The notes under the pieces were generated by a model. That model did not search any database and was not told the origin of the DNA. It saw only the letters and a program-made list of their open reading frames with translations. From CAZKFN01 sp964552035 (lineage in GTDB: Bacteria > Bacteroidota > Bacteroidia > Flavobacteriales_E > Vicingaceae), in the NCBI GenBank assembly GCA_964552035.1, contig CAZKFN010000021.1, positions 1-27,097 of the forward strand: 27,097 nucleotides of DNA, read 5' to 3'. Shown piece after piece: positions 8,624 through 17,218 of the stretch; the stretch's first letter is position 1; each line of letters opens with the position of its first letter. The position numbers were made by a program, and so were the translations under genes.

Positions 8624-10013
8624 TTATTGCCAACCTCCACCTAAAGCCCTGTATAATTGAGCTTGGTCAATCAATACCTTATTTTTAAGATTAATCAGTT
8701 CCAATTCGGCATTTAATTGACCTTGTTCAGCCGTTAAAACATCCAAATAAGTTCCAATGCCAAATTTCTGCATTTCATTAGATATGTCAGCAGCTTCGTT
8801 AAATGCTTTAAGCTCTTCTTCCTTTAATTTAATTTTAGCTTGTGTAGTAATTAAATCGTTATAGCTGTCTGAAACTTCCTTAGAGGCATTTAGGATAGCA
8901 TATTTAAAATTAAGCAAGGCAATCTCTTCATTAGAACGCGCCACTTCTACTTGAGTTTTTAACTGTCTTCTGTTTAAAATAGGTTGAGTTAAAGAGCCTA
9001 AAAGATTAGTGAAAAGCGAATTGCTACTAAAAAGGCTGTTAAAATCTAAACTTTGAAGCCCAGCGCTAAAATCAATTCTTAAAGAAGGATAAAGACTAGC
9101 TTTGGCATGTTGTGTCATTTCAAAAGCTTGAGCCAAATTATATTCGGCAGCTCTTACATCCGTTCGGTTACTCAACAATTGTATCGGATACCCTTTATCT
9201 GTATTTCCTTCTGGGAAGATCAGTTGCTCGAAAGAATTTCTATCAATTTTTTGAGAAGGTTTTCCCATTAAAATAGACAAGGTGTTTTCCAAAAGAAGAA
9301 TATTGTGCTTTAGGTTTAAAATTATTTCTTCTGTAGCAACCTTTTGAGTAATTGCTCTTTGAACGGCCAGTTCATTCGACATCCCAGCTTCTTTTAATGC
9401 TTGGGTAACTTCAATTCCTTCCTCTCTGTTTTTAAGGGTTTTTTCAGCTACATCTAATTGCTTGTCGAGTGCAACCAATTGATAATAGGAAGTTGCTACA
9501 TTAAGAATCAGCCTTGTTTTAACAGCTTTGTGTGCTTCAGCTGCACTTAAATATTGTGCTTTAAACGCCTTTTGTTGGCTGTTTATTTTTCCCCAAATAT
9601 CGGCTTCCCAAGATAGTGCTCCAGCNNNNNNNNNNAGTCAAAGTTCCGTCAAATACAGAACCAAATTGGCTGTTTTTTGAAAAAGATTGATTTCCCACAT
9701 TTGCATTTATAGAAAAAGCGGGCAATTGAATATTTTTCCCTTGTTTGTAGTAGGACTCCGCAGCATTAATTTGCTCTAATGCAATTCTAATGTCTATGTT
9801 TTCAACTAAGACAGTATCAATTAATACCCTCAATTTTCTATCTTGAAAAAATTCTTTCCAGGAAATATTGGCAATGCTGAGGCTATCTCTAGAAAGATGA
9901 TCTGTGCGATATTGTTCTTCTAAAACTATATTTTCTGGCTGCTTGTAGTTTTTTGTAACTAAACAGGACTGAAGGCCAACTCCTACAATAATTATGATGA
10001 TGTATCTTTTCAT
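8624..10013 (-). CDS. Outer-membrane efflux lipoprotein of an RND pump (NodT/OprM family), with an assembly gap
   Basis: TolC-like trimeric channel subunit of the efflux system. The N-terminus is a lipoprotein signal with lipobox LQSC and lipidated Cys17. The first 126 residues run to GTLT at 9636. After the 10-N run the frame resumes at 9625 with AGALSWEADIWGKINSQQ, the conserved SWE(A/L)D(I/L)(W/F)GK motif, and continues through NVATSYYQLVALDKQ to the stop, 333 further residues. The apparent start at 9478 is an internal TTG. Two OEP repeats are expected; coiled-coil-like stretches are visible in both halves. About four to six residues are probably hidden in the gap. It starts 2 bp after the RND pump gene, completing the operon. 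Confidence 0.94.
9626..9635. other. Assembly gap (10 N) inside the outer-membrane efflux gene
   Basis: Ten N characters interrupt the gene just before its SWEADIWGK motif. Both flanks are on codon boundaries in the minus-strand gene, so the true length should be a multiple of three. Confidence 0.98.
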
Positions 10014-10015
10014 GA

Positions 10016-13000
10016 TTATTCTTTCTCTGAAATAATTTTTGGATTTGTTGCTTTTTTCTTACCTATCTTTTCTTGTAACCATTGGAAGAAAATAAAGAGT
10101 ATTGGTGTGATAAATACTCCCAAAACAGTACCTATTAATAATCCACCAACAGCACCCGTACCGATAGATCTATTACCAACAGCTCCAATACCTCCAGCAA
10201 ATGCCAAAGGTAACAATCCAATAATAAAAGCAAAGGAGGTCATTAAAATAGGTCGCAGTCTTACTTTTGCACCTTCAAAGGCTGCTTCTGAAATGGATTT
10301 TCCTGCCCTTCTTCTTTGAATGGCAAATTCAACAATTAAAATAGCATTTTTAGCTAAGAGACCAATGAGCATTATTAGAGCAATTTGGAAGTAAATGTTT
10401 GCTTCTAAACCAGCTAAATAGGTTACTAAATAAGCACCCATTACTCCCACAGGTAAGGTAAGCAAGACACTTAAAGGCAATAAATAACTTTCATATTGAG
10501 CGGCTAATAAAAAGTAAACAAATAAAATACTTAAAAGTATAATGTACAGGGTTTGATTACTTGCAGAAATTTCTTCTCTTGTTAGACCTGAATAATCAAT
10601 ATCGAAGTTTGTAGGAAGGGTAGCACTCACTTCTTCAATGGCTTTTAAAGCATCACCAGTTGAGTAACCTGAAGCTGGTGCACCGTTAATTGCTGCGGCA
10701 CTAAATAGGTTAAAGCGGTTTACTGCTTGAGGTCCATATACCCTTTTTAGTCTTACAAACTCTGTGATGGGAGCCATATTACCTTGCTGATTACGTACAT
10801 ACATTTTATTTAAATCAGCAGAATGTTTTCTATCTTCAGGTAAAGATTGAATGTACACTCTATATTGTTTACCGTATTTACTAAAGTTTGCAGTATAAAT
10901 TCCTCCGATATACCCTTGAAGCGTTCTAAAAATATCATTGATATTTACTCCTGCCTCTTTTGCTTTAGGAGTATTGATAATCATTTCATATTGTGGGTAG
11001 GAAGTGTTAAAAGAGGTTTGAGCATATTGAATCTCTTTACGAGCCATTAATTGTTTTATATACTCCCTAGTTGTTTCATCTAAGGTATTAAAATCTCCAC
11101 CTGATTTATCTAGTAATTGTAGGTTAAATCCAGCTGAAGTTCCAAACCCTGGAATAGAAGAAGGGGAGAAGAAGATAAAGTCAGCTTCAGGGATAGTACT
11201 TGCCAATTGGAATAATTTTCCAATAATAGCATCGGCCGATTTCGACTTATCTTTTCTTAAATCCCAATGGTCTAATTCAATAAATCCTAAGCCATAATTG
11301 CTACCTGCACCAGAAATTAAACTATATCCACCTGTATAAGTGATGTTTCTTATTCCCGGTATATTTTTAAGTCCATCCTTTAATTTATCAAGTGCATTAA
11401 TAGAGCGATCTAAACTAGAACCACTTGGAAGTTCCATGTTTACCATAATCGTACCCCTATCTTCGTTTGGAACAAAACCAGTTGGTGTGTTAACGGCAAT
11501 TCTCCAGATTAATACTGCAGAGAGAATAAGACCTACAACAGTAATCCATTTGTTCTTGTATAAAAAGCTTAAAGAATTTGTGTATCGGTTTGTGACCTTT
11601 TTAAATCCTTTGTTAAAGCTGGTAAAAAAGCGATTTAAAAATCCCTTTCTGTCTTTCTTTTCATGATTTGGCTTTAGGAATAGAGCACTTAAAGCAGGGC
11701 TTAAGGTTAAAGCATTAATAGCTGAAATGCCAATAGCCACAATTAAAGTAACTCCAAATTGTTCATAGAAAACTCCTGTAGGTCCAGTGATAAAGGTTAC
11801 GGGTATAAAAACAGCAGCCATAACTAAAGTAATGGAAATAATTGCCCCAGTAATCTCATCCATAGCTTCATAAGCAGCTTTTATCGAAGAGGTGGCTCCC
11901 TCTTCAAGTTTAGCATGTATGGCCTCAACGACAACAATGGCATCATCTACCACAATACCAATGGCCAGAACAAGTGCAAAAAGAGTTAACAAGTTAATAG
12001 AATACCCAAATAAGTTAAGAAAGAAAAAGGTTCCAATAATGGATACTGGAACAGCAATAGCAGGAATCAAGGTTGATCTAAAATCTTGTAAAAAGATAAA
12101 TACTACTAAGAAAACCAAAATAAAAGCTTCGATAAGGGTCATGATTACCTTGTTGATAGAGGCATCCAAGAATTCGTTGGTATCAACGTTTACGTTAATG
12201 AATAATCCTCTGGGGAGGTCTAATCTTACTTCATCCAAAGTTTTGTGAATGTTGATAATAATCTCTCTAGCATTAGAACCTGGCGTTTGAAATATTCCCA
12301 TGTTAACAGAAGGGAAACCGTCAGAATATCCACTAGCATTGTACCCCTCAGCCCCTAATTCTATTTCAGCAACATCTTTTAAGCGTAGATATTGCCCATT
12401 GCCTAATGCCTTAATTATAATGTTTCCATATTCTTCTTCTTTGTCAAAACGACCGGGATATTTAATTACATATTCAAATGCTTCAGCATTGTTTTGACCT
12501 AAGGAGCCTGCTGCTGCTTCTAAGCTTTGTTCATTAATTGCGGTGGTAACATCTGAAGGCATCAAGTTATAGGCTTTGAGCTTTTCAGGCTGTAACCAAA
12601 TCCTCATGGCATAGGTTCTGGACCCGAAAACATTAACATCACCAACACCCTTAATTCTTTTTAGCTCAGGAAGAACGTGAATGTTAAGGTAATTTTGAAT
12701 AAAAATAGCATCGTAATCCTCAGAAGTACTGTACATTGCCAAATACATTAAAGCTGAGGTTTGTTGTTTTTGTGTGGTTACACCCGCTTGAATAACTTCT
12801 GGTGGTAGTAAAGGATTTGCCCTGGCTACACGATTTTGAACGTTAACAGCAGCAATATCTGGATCTACTCCTTGCCTAAAATAAACTTGAATTTGAGCCC
12901 TACCGTTATTACTTGCAGTAGAAGTGATATAATCCATGTCTTCTACACCATTTACTTGCTCCTCAATGGGGATGATAACACTTTCTAAAACTGTTTCAGC

Positions 13001-13159
13001 ATTGGCTCCTGCAAAGTTTGCATTTATTTGAACTGTTGGTGGTGCAATATCTGGATACTGTGTAATGGGCAAAGTAGTAATACCCAATACACCTAAAATG
13101 AGAATGGTAATTGAAATAACCGTTGAAAGAACTGGCCTATCTATAAATATCCTTAACAT
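10016..13159 (-). CDS. RND multidrug efflux pump, inner-membrane subunit (AcrB/HAE1 family)
   Basis: Proton-driven exporter that captures hydrophobic and amphiphilic compounds and passes them to the outer-membrane channel. At 1047 residues it matches AcrB (1049). It begins with MLRIFIDRPVLSTVISI (TM1). The proton-relay pair is Asp405-Asp406 in GIVVDDAIVVVEAIH (TM4), and the matching lysine is Lys937 in LIGLLAKNAILIVEFA (TM10). Two large periplasmic loops follow TM1 and TM7. Conserved VFIFLQDFRSTLIPAIAVPVS is near 353-373. These acidic and lysine residues place it in the drug-type HAE1 class, not the heavy-metal HME class. It lies 12 bp after the membrane fusion gene and 2 bp before the outer-membrane gene. 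Confidence 0.97.
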   Translation of the reverse strand: MLRIFIDRPVLSTVISITILILGVLGITTLPITQYPDIAPPTVQINANFAGANAETVLESVIIPIEEQVNGVEDMDYITSTASNNGRAQIQVYFRQGVDPDIAAVNVQNRVARANPLLPPEVIQAGVTTQKQQTSALMYLAMYSTSEDYDAIFIQNYLNIHVLPELKRIKGVGDVNVFGSRTYAMRIWLQPEKLKAYNLMPSDVTTAINEQSLEAAAGSLGQNNAEAFEYVIKYPGRFDKEEEYGNIIIKALGNGQYLRLKDVAEIELGAEGYNASGYSDGFPSVNMGIFQTPGSNAREIIINIHKTLDEVRLDLPRGLFINVNVDTNEFLDASINKVIMTLIEAFILVFLVVFIFLQDFRSTLIPAIAVPVSIIGTFFFLNLFGYSINLLTLFALVLAIGIVVDDAIVVVEAIHAKLEEGATSSIKAAYEAMDEITGAIISITLVMAAVFIPVTFITGPTGVFYEQFGVTLIVAIGISAINALTLSPALSALFLKPNHEKKDRKGFLNRFFTSFNKGFKKVTNRYTNSLSFLYKNKWITVVGLILSAVLIWRIAVNTPTGFVPNEDRGTIMVNMELPSGSSLDRSINALDKLKDGLKNIPGIRNITYTGGYSLISGAGSNYGLGFIELDHWDLRKDKSKSADAIIGKLFQLASTIPEADFIFFSPSSIPGFGTSAGFNLQLLDKSGGDFNTLDETTREYIKQLMARKEIQYAQTSFNTSYPQYEMIINTPKAKEAGVNINDIFRTLQGYIGGIYTANFSKYGKQYRVYIQSLPEDRKHSADLNKMYVRNQQGNMAPITEFVRLKRVYGPQAVNRFNLFSAAAINGAPASGYSTGDALKAIEEVSATLPTNFDIDYSGLTREEISASNQTLYIILLSILFVYFLLAAQYESYLLPLSVLLTLPVGVMGAYLVTYLAGLEANIYFQIALIMLIGLLAKNAILIVEFAIQRRRAGKSISEAAFEGAKVRLRPILMTSFAFIIGLLPLAFAGGIGAVGNRSIGTGAVGGLLIGTVLGVFITPILFIFFQWLQEKIGKKKATNPKIISEKE

Positions 13160-13171
13160 ATTCTTCTTGTT

Positions 13172-14284
13172 TTATTTGAAAACTTTTTTGATTTCAGGAA
13201 TGGAATCTATAGAGATCATTTCGGGGTTTACTTCCATTTGGTCATTTATATGATTTATCCCTTGTATAATAATGGTGTCGCCTTTTACAATACCCCCCTC
13301 ACTAATAACATACCCATCAATTCGCTCAACGTCTTCTATCACAGTTGCAATAGCTTTTCCTCCAGTAACTTTATAAGCGTATACTTTCCCCTGCTGCTCA
13401 TAAGTAGCTATTTCTGGAATTATCGTAGCATTTTCATAAACTCTTGGAATTAAGATTTCTCCACTTCCCCCCGTGCTTAAAATTTGATCCGGATTGGGGA
13501 ATATAGCCGTAATTTTTACCGTTCCACTTTCCCTATTAACTTGCCCACTTACCGTTTTAATTTTACCTTGATAATCATAGGTATTACCGTTCACCATCCT
13601 AAAATATAGGGGAGGAAAATGAGCTAACTTTTCTTTTAAGCTTCCACCTTCCGTATCGTATAAAAAGTTGAGATAATCTACTTCATTTAATCCAAAAAAT
13701 GCAAAAAGACTATCCACTACTGAAACATGGGTTAGTGGAGTAGGATCGGCAGGGCTAACTAAAGCTCCCTCTCTAAAGTTTATAATGCCTACATATCCTT
13801 CAACTGGGCTTTTAATCGCTGCATAATCAATAGATGAAGTAATACTTTGAAAGTTGGCTTTTGCTAGGGCTAATTTACTTTCAGCAGTTTTCAGTTGTAC
13901 AGCACCTACAATCCCCCTTTCTACAAGGGGTTTTAATCTTTCAACTTCTACTTGTGCAGCATCAATGTTAGCTTGAGCAGCAGCAGCATCTTGAGATAAG
14001 GAATTGGTCTCTATTCTAAAAAGTGTTTGACCCTTTTTTACCTTTTGCCCTTCTTCAATCAAAACTTGAGTGATATAACCACTAACCTTGGAGTGTATGC
14101 TGCTGTGAATTACACCTTCTAAAGTAGCAGGATATTCCATAAAGTTCTTTAGTGTTTTTTGACCCACCACTATTGAGGGAAAGGAAGGCGTTTTTTCCTG
14201 AGTTGACTGTTGCTTTGTATCTCCACAGCTTATTACCAATGCAGATAAAGCAAGGATTAAAGTATAATTCGTTAATTTTCTCAT
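13172..14284 (-). CDS. RND efflux periplasmic adaptor lipoprotein (AcrA/MFP family)
   Basis: Membrane fusion protein linking the RND pump to the outer-membrane channel. It starts with a lipoprotein signal whose lipobox is VISC, giving lipidated Cys20. A biotinyl-lipoyl half-motif is visible around 62-90 (HSKVSGYITQVLIEEGQKVK KGQTLF region). A helical hairpin spans about 95-145 and the second lipoyl half follows at AAIKSPVEGYVGIINFREGALV. Beta-barrel and membrane-proximal domains follow. At 370 residues the length is normal. Its ATG overlaps the tetR stop by 4 bp (ATGA), so it is coupled to its regulator. Confidence 0.95.
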   Translation of the reverse strand: MRKLTNYTLILALSALVISCGDTKQQSTQEKTPSFPSIVVGQKTLKNFMEYPATLEGVIHSSIHSKVSGYITQVLIEEGQKVKKGQTLFRIETNSLSQDAAAAQANIDAAQVEVERLKPLVERGIVGAVQLKTAESKLALAKANFQSITSSIDYAAIKSPVEGYVGIINFREGALVSPADPTPLTHVSVVDSLFAFFGLNEVDYLNFLYDTEGGSLKEKLAHFPPLYFRMVNGNTYDYQGKIKTVSGQVNRESGTVKITAIFPNPDQILSTGGSGEILIPRVYENATIIPEIATYEQQGKVYAYKVTGGKAIATVIEDVERIDGYVISEGGIVKGDTIIIQGINHINDQMEVNPEMISIDSIPEIKKVFK

Positions 14285-14865
14285 TGAGGTTCTGGTTTAT
14301 GTGACAGAGAAATGGCATCCCATGTCATAGCTATAATATCTTGAATTTTTGTTTCACTTAATTTTTGCTTGGAAAACAAATGTAGCTTAGCGTAGGTAAC
14401 ACAATTGCTGAGTATTTGTATTAAAATAATATCTACAGCTAAATCCTTTAATAAACCCTTTTCTATACCTTTTGATATAAACTCTAAAAGTGGTCCACTC
14501 TTTAAGCTTTGATTTTGTTTGTTTTCACTAAATGGAGAGTTGCTGTATTGTTCAAAGAAAATAAGAATCTCGGGATTTTTAATGTAAAAATTAAAATGCC
14601 CATTCCATATGGATTCAAATTTTTCTTTGTAATCACATTTTGTAGCGGCAGCAGCAACAGTAACTTCCATAAGCTGTTGCCTACAATACAAAAACAACTC
14701 TTGTAACAATTGATCTTTACCCTTAAAATAATGATAAATCGTCCCTGTAGCTACATTTGCTTTCTCGGCAACAGCGCTAACGGGTGTACCATGAAATCCA
14801 TACTCTTGAATTAAATTAAGAGCAGCATGAAAAATGGCAATTTGTTTATTAGTATATGGTGTCAA
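14281..14865 (-). CDS. TetR/AcrR family repressor of the efflux operon
   Basis: Ligand-responsive transcription repressor, probably of its own operon (tetR-MFP-RND-OMF). The N-terminal HTH covers about 10-55, with the typical TPVSAVAEKANVATGTIYHYF at 27-47. The remainder is a helical ligand-binding domain of unknown specificity. The start is a TTG at 14865-14863. No ATG or GTG is available: upstream in-frame codons run only to a TGA at 14895-14893, and the next internal Met is beyond the HTH. A perfect 20-bp palindrome sits 15 bp upstream of this start. The stop TGA overlaps the ATG of the adaptor gene. Confidence 0.93.
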   Translation of the reverse strand: MTPYTNKQIAIFHAALNLIQEYGFHGTPVSAVAEKANVATGTIYHYFKGKDQLLQELFLYCRQQLMEVTVAAAATKCDYKEKFESIWNGHFNFYIKNPEILIFFEQYSNSPFSENKQNQSLKSGPLLEFISKGIEKGLLKDLAVDIILIQILSNCVTYAKLHLFSKQKLSETKIQDIIAMTWDAISLSHKPEPQ

Positions 14866-14880
14866 CTCAGTTGATTTATG

Positions 14881-14900
14881 CTGAATGAATATTCATTCAG
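14881..14900. promoter_or_regulatory. Perfect 20-bp palindrome, predicted TetR operator
   Basis: CTGAATGAATATTCATTCAG is its own reverse complement over all 20 bases. It lies between the candidate -7 box (14914-14921) and the TTG start of tetR, a place where a bound dimer would block transcription at or just after initiation. The inner TGAATGA-N4-TCATTCA form matches the site class I recall for TetR-family FadR of Bacillus. Binding by the adjacent TetR is inferred from position and symmetry. Confidence 0.82.
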
Positions 14901-14913
14901 TACAATTAGGCTG

Positions 14914-14921
14914 CAAAATTA
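14914..14921 (-). promoter_or_regulatory. Candidate -7 promoter box (TAATTTTG) of the efflux operon
   Basis: On the minus strand TAATTTTG matches TAnnTTTG exactly. It ends 13 bp before the palindromic operator and 48 bp before the tetR start. No clear -33 TTTG element is present at the expected spacing. Confidence 0.5.
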
Positions 14922-14956
14922 GACAGAAATTCTTGCTATTTGTTCTTCCTTTAACA

Positions 14957-14970
14957 ATTCTTATAAGAAT
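14957..14970. repeat. Perfect 14-bp palindrome in the tetR/aminopeptidase intergenic gap
   Basis: ATTCTTATAAGAAT is a perfect inverted repeat with no spacer. It lies 36 bp upstream of the tetR -7 box and differs from the 20-bp operator. It may be a site for another regulator or chance in AT-rich DNA. The rest of the 237-bp gap shows two TAAATTTA palindromes at 15026-15033 and 15039-15046 and no convincing plus-strand promoter. Confidence 0.4.
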
Positions 14971-15102
14971 AGAAGCCGCCCTAATTCTTTTACTTCTTTT
15001 AATGAATAAGGGCTGGTATTTTGATTAAATTTAAGTCCTAAATTTATGGAGCCTTAAAAAAATATTCAGGCTTTATCTTAAAACTTATTTTACTGTAATA
15101 GA

Positions 15103-17040
15103 ATGAAAAATATAGCCTTACTTCTATCCTTTTTTTGTTCTAGTTTTTTTTTAAAGGCACAAGAGAGAACTTCTTGTAAGTCTTTTTCACCTCAATATGC
15201 TAAAGCGTATCATCAACAGCTCAAAAATAATTCTCTTAAGAAAGAAAGACATTTCAAAGTTGAATACTATCGCTTAGCCATTGAGGTAGACCCAAATTAT
15301 AGATACATTAGCGGAGAAGTAACCAGTTATTTTAGAACGACCCATACATTGGATACCTTAATATTTGATATGAAAGAAGGGGTTTATGATAAGGACAGTA
15401 GCATTCAAGTTGATTCTATTTTATACGGTTCGAATAAAATTCAAAACTATTTTCGGGATAAGGATGAGTTAATTATTCCCTTGCCGCATCAATTGTCAAC
15501 CATGACCCTGGACTCTATAAATATATTTTATAGTGGAGAGCCTATAAAAAATCAAGGTTTAGGTGGCTTTGTAAAGGATAATGCTAAAGATACTTTTCCA
15601 ATTCTATGGACCTTGTCTGAACCTTATTCTTCTATGGAATGGTGGCCTTGCCAGAATAACATCAATACTAAAGTAGATTCTATAGCGATAGAAATCACGA
15701 TTCCTTATGGGTATAAAGCCATCGCCAATGGACTACTCACAAAAGTGGATTCTACACCCAATCGGCAAACTTATTATTGGAAACACAAATACCCTATTAC
15801 AAGTTATTTGGTCGGATTTGCCGTTATGGATTATCAAATAGTTGAAGATAAAATCCCCTTAGGTAAAGACAGCTTATTCCTTCAGCATTATTTGTATCCC
15901 AACGATTCCTTAAGCCAAAGAGCTTCTACAATCCAATTGCCTATTTTCTTAAATTTTTTTGATTCTTTATTGGGTACTTATCCTTTTATAAAAGAAAAAT
16001 ATGGACATGCCTCATTTACGAATGAAGGGGGAGGGATGGAGCATCAAACCATAAGTTTTATGGGGAATTATGGCGGAGAATTAATGGCTCATGAATTAGC
16101 TCATCAATGGTTTGGGAATAAAATAACACCAGCCTCATGGAGTGATTTATGGTTAAGTGAAGGTTTTGCAACCTATATGGTTCTATTAACCTATGAATAT
16201 GGAATTGTTCATGATACAAGCTACTTTCAAAAGTATTTAAATAATATTACAGCAACTTCATTGGAGGTAGGTAAGGATGGTGCTGTGTATAGAGAGGATA
16301 CAATGAATATTAACAGCTTATTTAGTCCTTTAGTTTATGAAAAAGCAGCTGCTGTAATTCATACCTTGCGATATAACATTGGCGATGAGGCTTTTTTTAG
16401 TGGAATAAAATCGTATTTAAGCGACAGCTCTTTGGCTTATGGCTTTGCTCAAACAGAAGACTTAAGAAGATACTTTGAACAAGCAAGTCACCGGGATTTA
16501 AAAAGCTTTTTTGATGCTTGGATATACCAACCTGGCTACCCTATATTTTCTATAGAATGGTATTCATCATCCGAAAGGTTATTTTTTAGAATTCAACAAA
16601 TACAACAGAATGATAGTACTATCTTTTTTGAAACGGCTATACCCCTGCAACTAATAGGAGAAGGAATAGACACGATAATTAGTATAGAGCCCAATGCGTC
16701 CTTTGATTTAATTAGCATACCCTTTAAAGGAAATATTGATACTGTGATTTTCAACCCCAAAAAACAAATTTTAGCCCAGGCAGAGATAAAGGTGGGCTTA
16801 GGAAAAAATAAAATTCCAGAAGAAAAAATAAAATTATTTCCCATTCCTTTTACGCATTGGTTAAATATAATGACCGAGGGAATTAAGATAGAAGATTATG
16901 TAATTTATGATGTTTCAGGAAGAGTGCTTTTGTATGGGGATTATCAGGAAAATCTGGATTTATCCTCTTTAAAAAAGGGGACATACATTTTGGAATTAAA
17001 AAATAGTGAAAAAGTGTTTCGAAAGAAGTTGATTAAATAA
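15103..17040 (+). CDS. M1 family aminopeptidase with type IX secretion tail
   Basis: Zinc aminopeptidase predicted to be exported through the inner membrane by Sec and then across the outer membrane by T9SS. A signal peptide covers residues 1-19 (ending LKAQ). The exopeptidase motif GGMEH is at 310-314. The zinc site HELAH is at 330-334 with third ligand Glu353 (WLSEGF), and the transition-state tyrosine is Tyr412 in VYEKAAAV. The C-terminal 75 residues form a type A sorting domain: KLFPIPFTHWLNI, then VIYDVSGRVL, then LKKGTYILEL and the basic end FRKKLIK. At 645 residues it lacks the large C-terminal helical domain of PepN, as do many Bacteroidota M1 enzymes. It likely degrades external peptides at the cell surface. 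Confidence 0.94.
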   Translation: MKNIALLLSFFCSSFFLKAQERTSCKSFSPQYAKAYHQQLKNNSLKKERHFKVEYYRLAIEVDPNYRYISGEVTSYFRTTHTLDTLIFDMKEGVYDKDSSIQVDSILYGSNKIQNYFRDKDELIIPLPHQLSTMTLDSINIFYSGEPIKNQGLGGFVKDNAKDTFPILWTLSEPYSSMEWWPCQNNINTKVDSIAIEITIPYGYKAIANGLLTKVDSTPNRQTYYWKHKYPITSYLVGFAVMDYQIVEDKIPLGKDSLFLQHYLYPNDSLSQRASTIQLPIFLNFFDSLLGTYPFIKEKYGHASFTNEGGGMEHQTISFMGNYGGELMAHELAHQWFGNKITPASWSDLWLSEGFATYMVLLTYEYGIVHDTSYFQKYLNNITATSLEVGKDGAVYREDTMNINSLFSPLVYEKAAAVIHTLRYNIGDEAFFSGIKSYLSDSSLAYGFAQTEDLRRYFEQASHRDLKSFFDAWIYQPGYPIFSIEWYSSSERLFFRIQQIQQNDSTIFFETAIPLQLIGEGIDTIISIEPNASFDLISIPFKGNIDTVIFNPKKQILAQAEIKVGLGKNKIPEEKIKLFPIPFTHWLNIMTEGIKIEDYVIYDVSGRVLLYGDYQENLDLSSLKKGTYILELKNSEKVFRKKLIK

Positions 17041-17218
17041 GAAAATAGAGAATAACAAACATTTTAATCAAGATTGTACAAGTTAAAATACTGACATTTT
17101 GACTTAATTTGGATGAAATTAAAGTATAATCATGACAAATTTGCTGATTTGATTCAGGTTTTCGAAATGGGTTTTAATTTGATAGAAATAATACAGAACA
17201 GAAAAAAATTATATAAAT

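Noticed and set aside
9478..9480. TTG as start of a second, shorter efflux channel gene
   Set aside because: Upstream codons to the N run clearly encode conserved channel residues, so the TTG is an internal leucine.
8624..14865. RND efflux cluster as a transferred resistance island
   Set aside because: No integrase, transposase, tRNA, flanking repeats or obvious base-composition change; RND operons of this layout are normal on Bacteroidota chromosomes.
17104..17122. Inverted repeat upstream of clpB as a heat-shock operator
   Set aside because: TTAATTT/AAATTAA is made only of A and T, does not resemble CIRCE, and is expected often in such AT-rich DNA.
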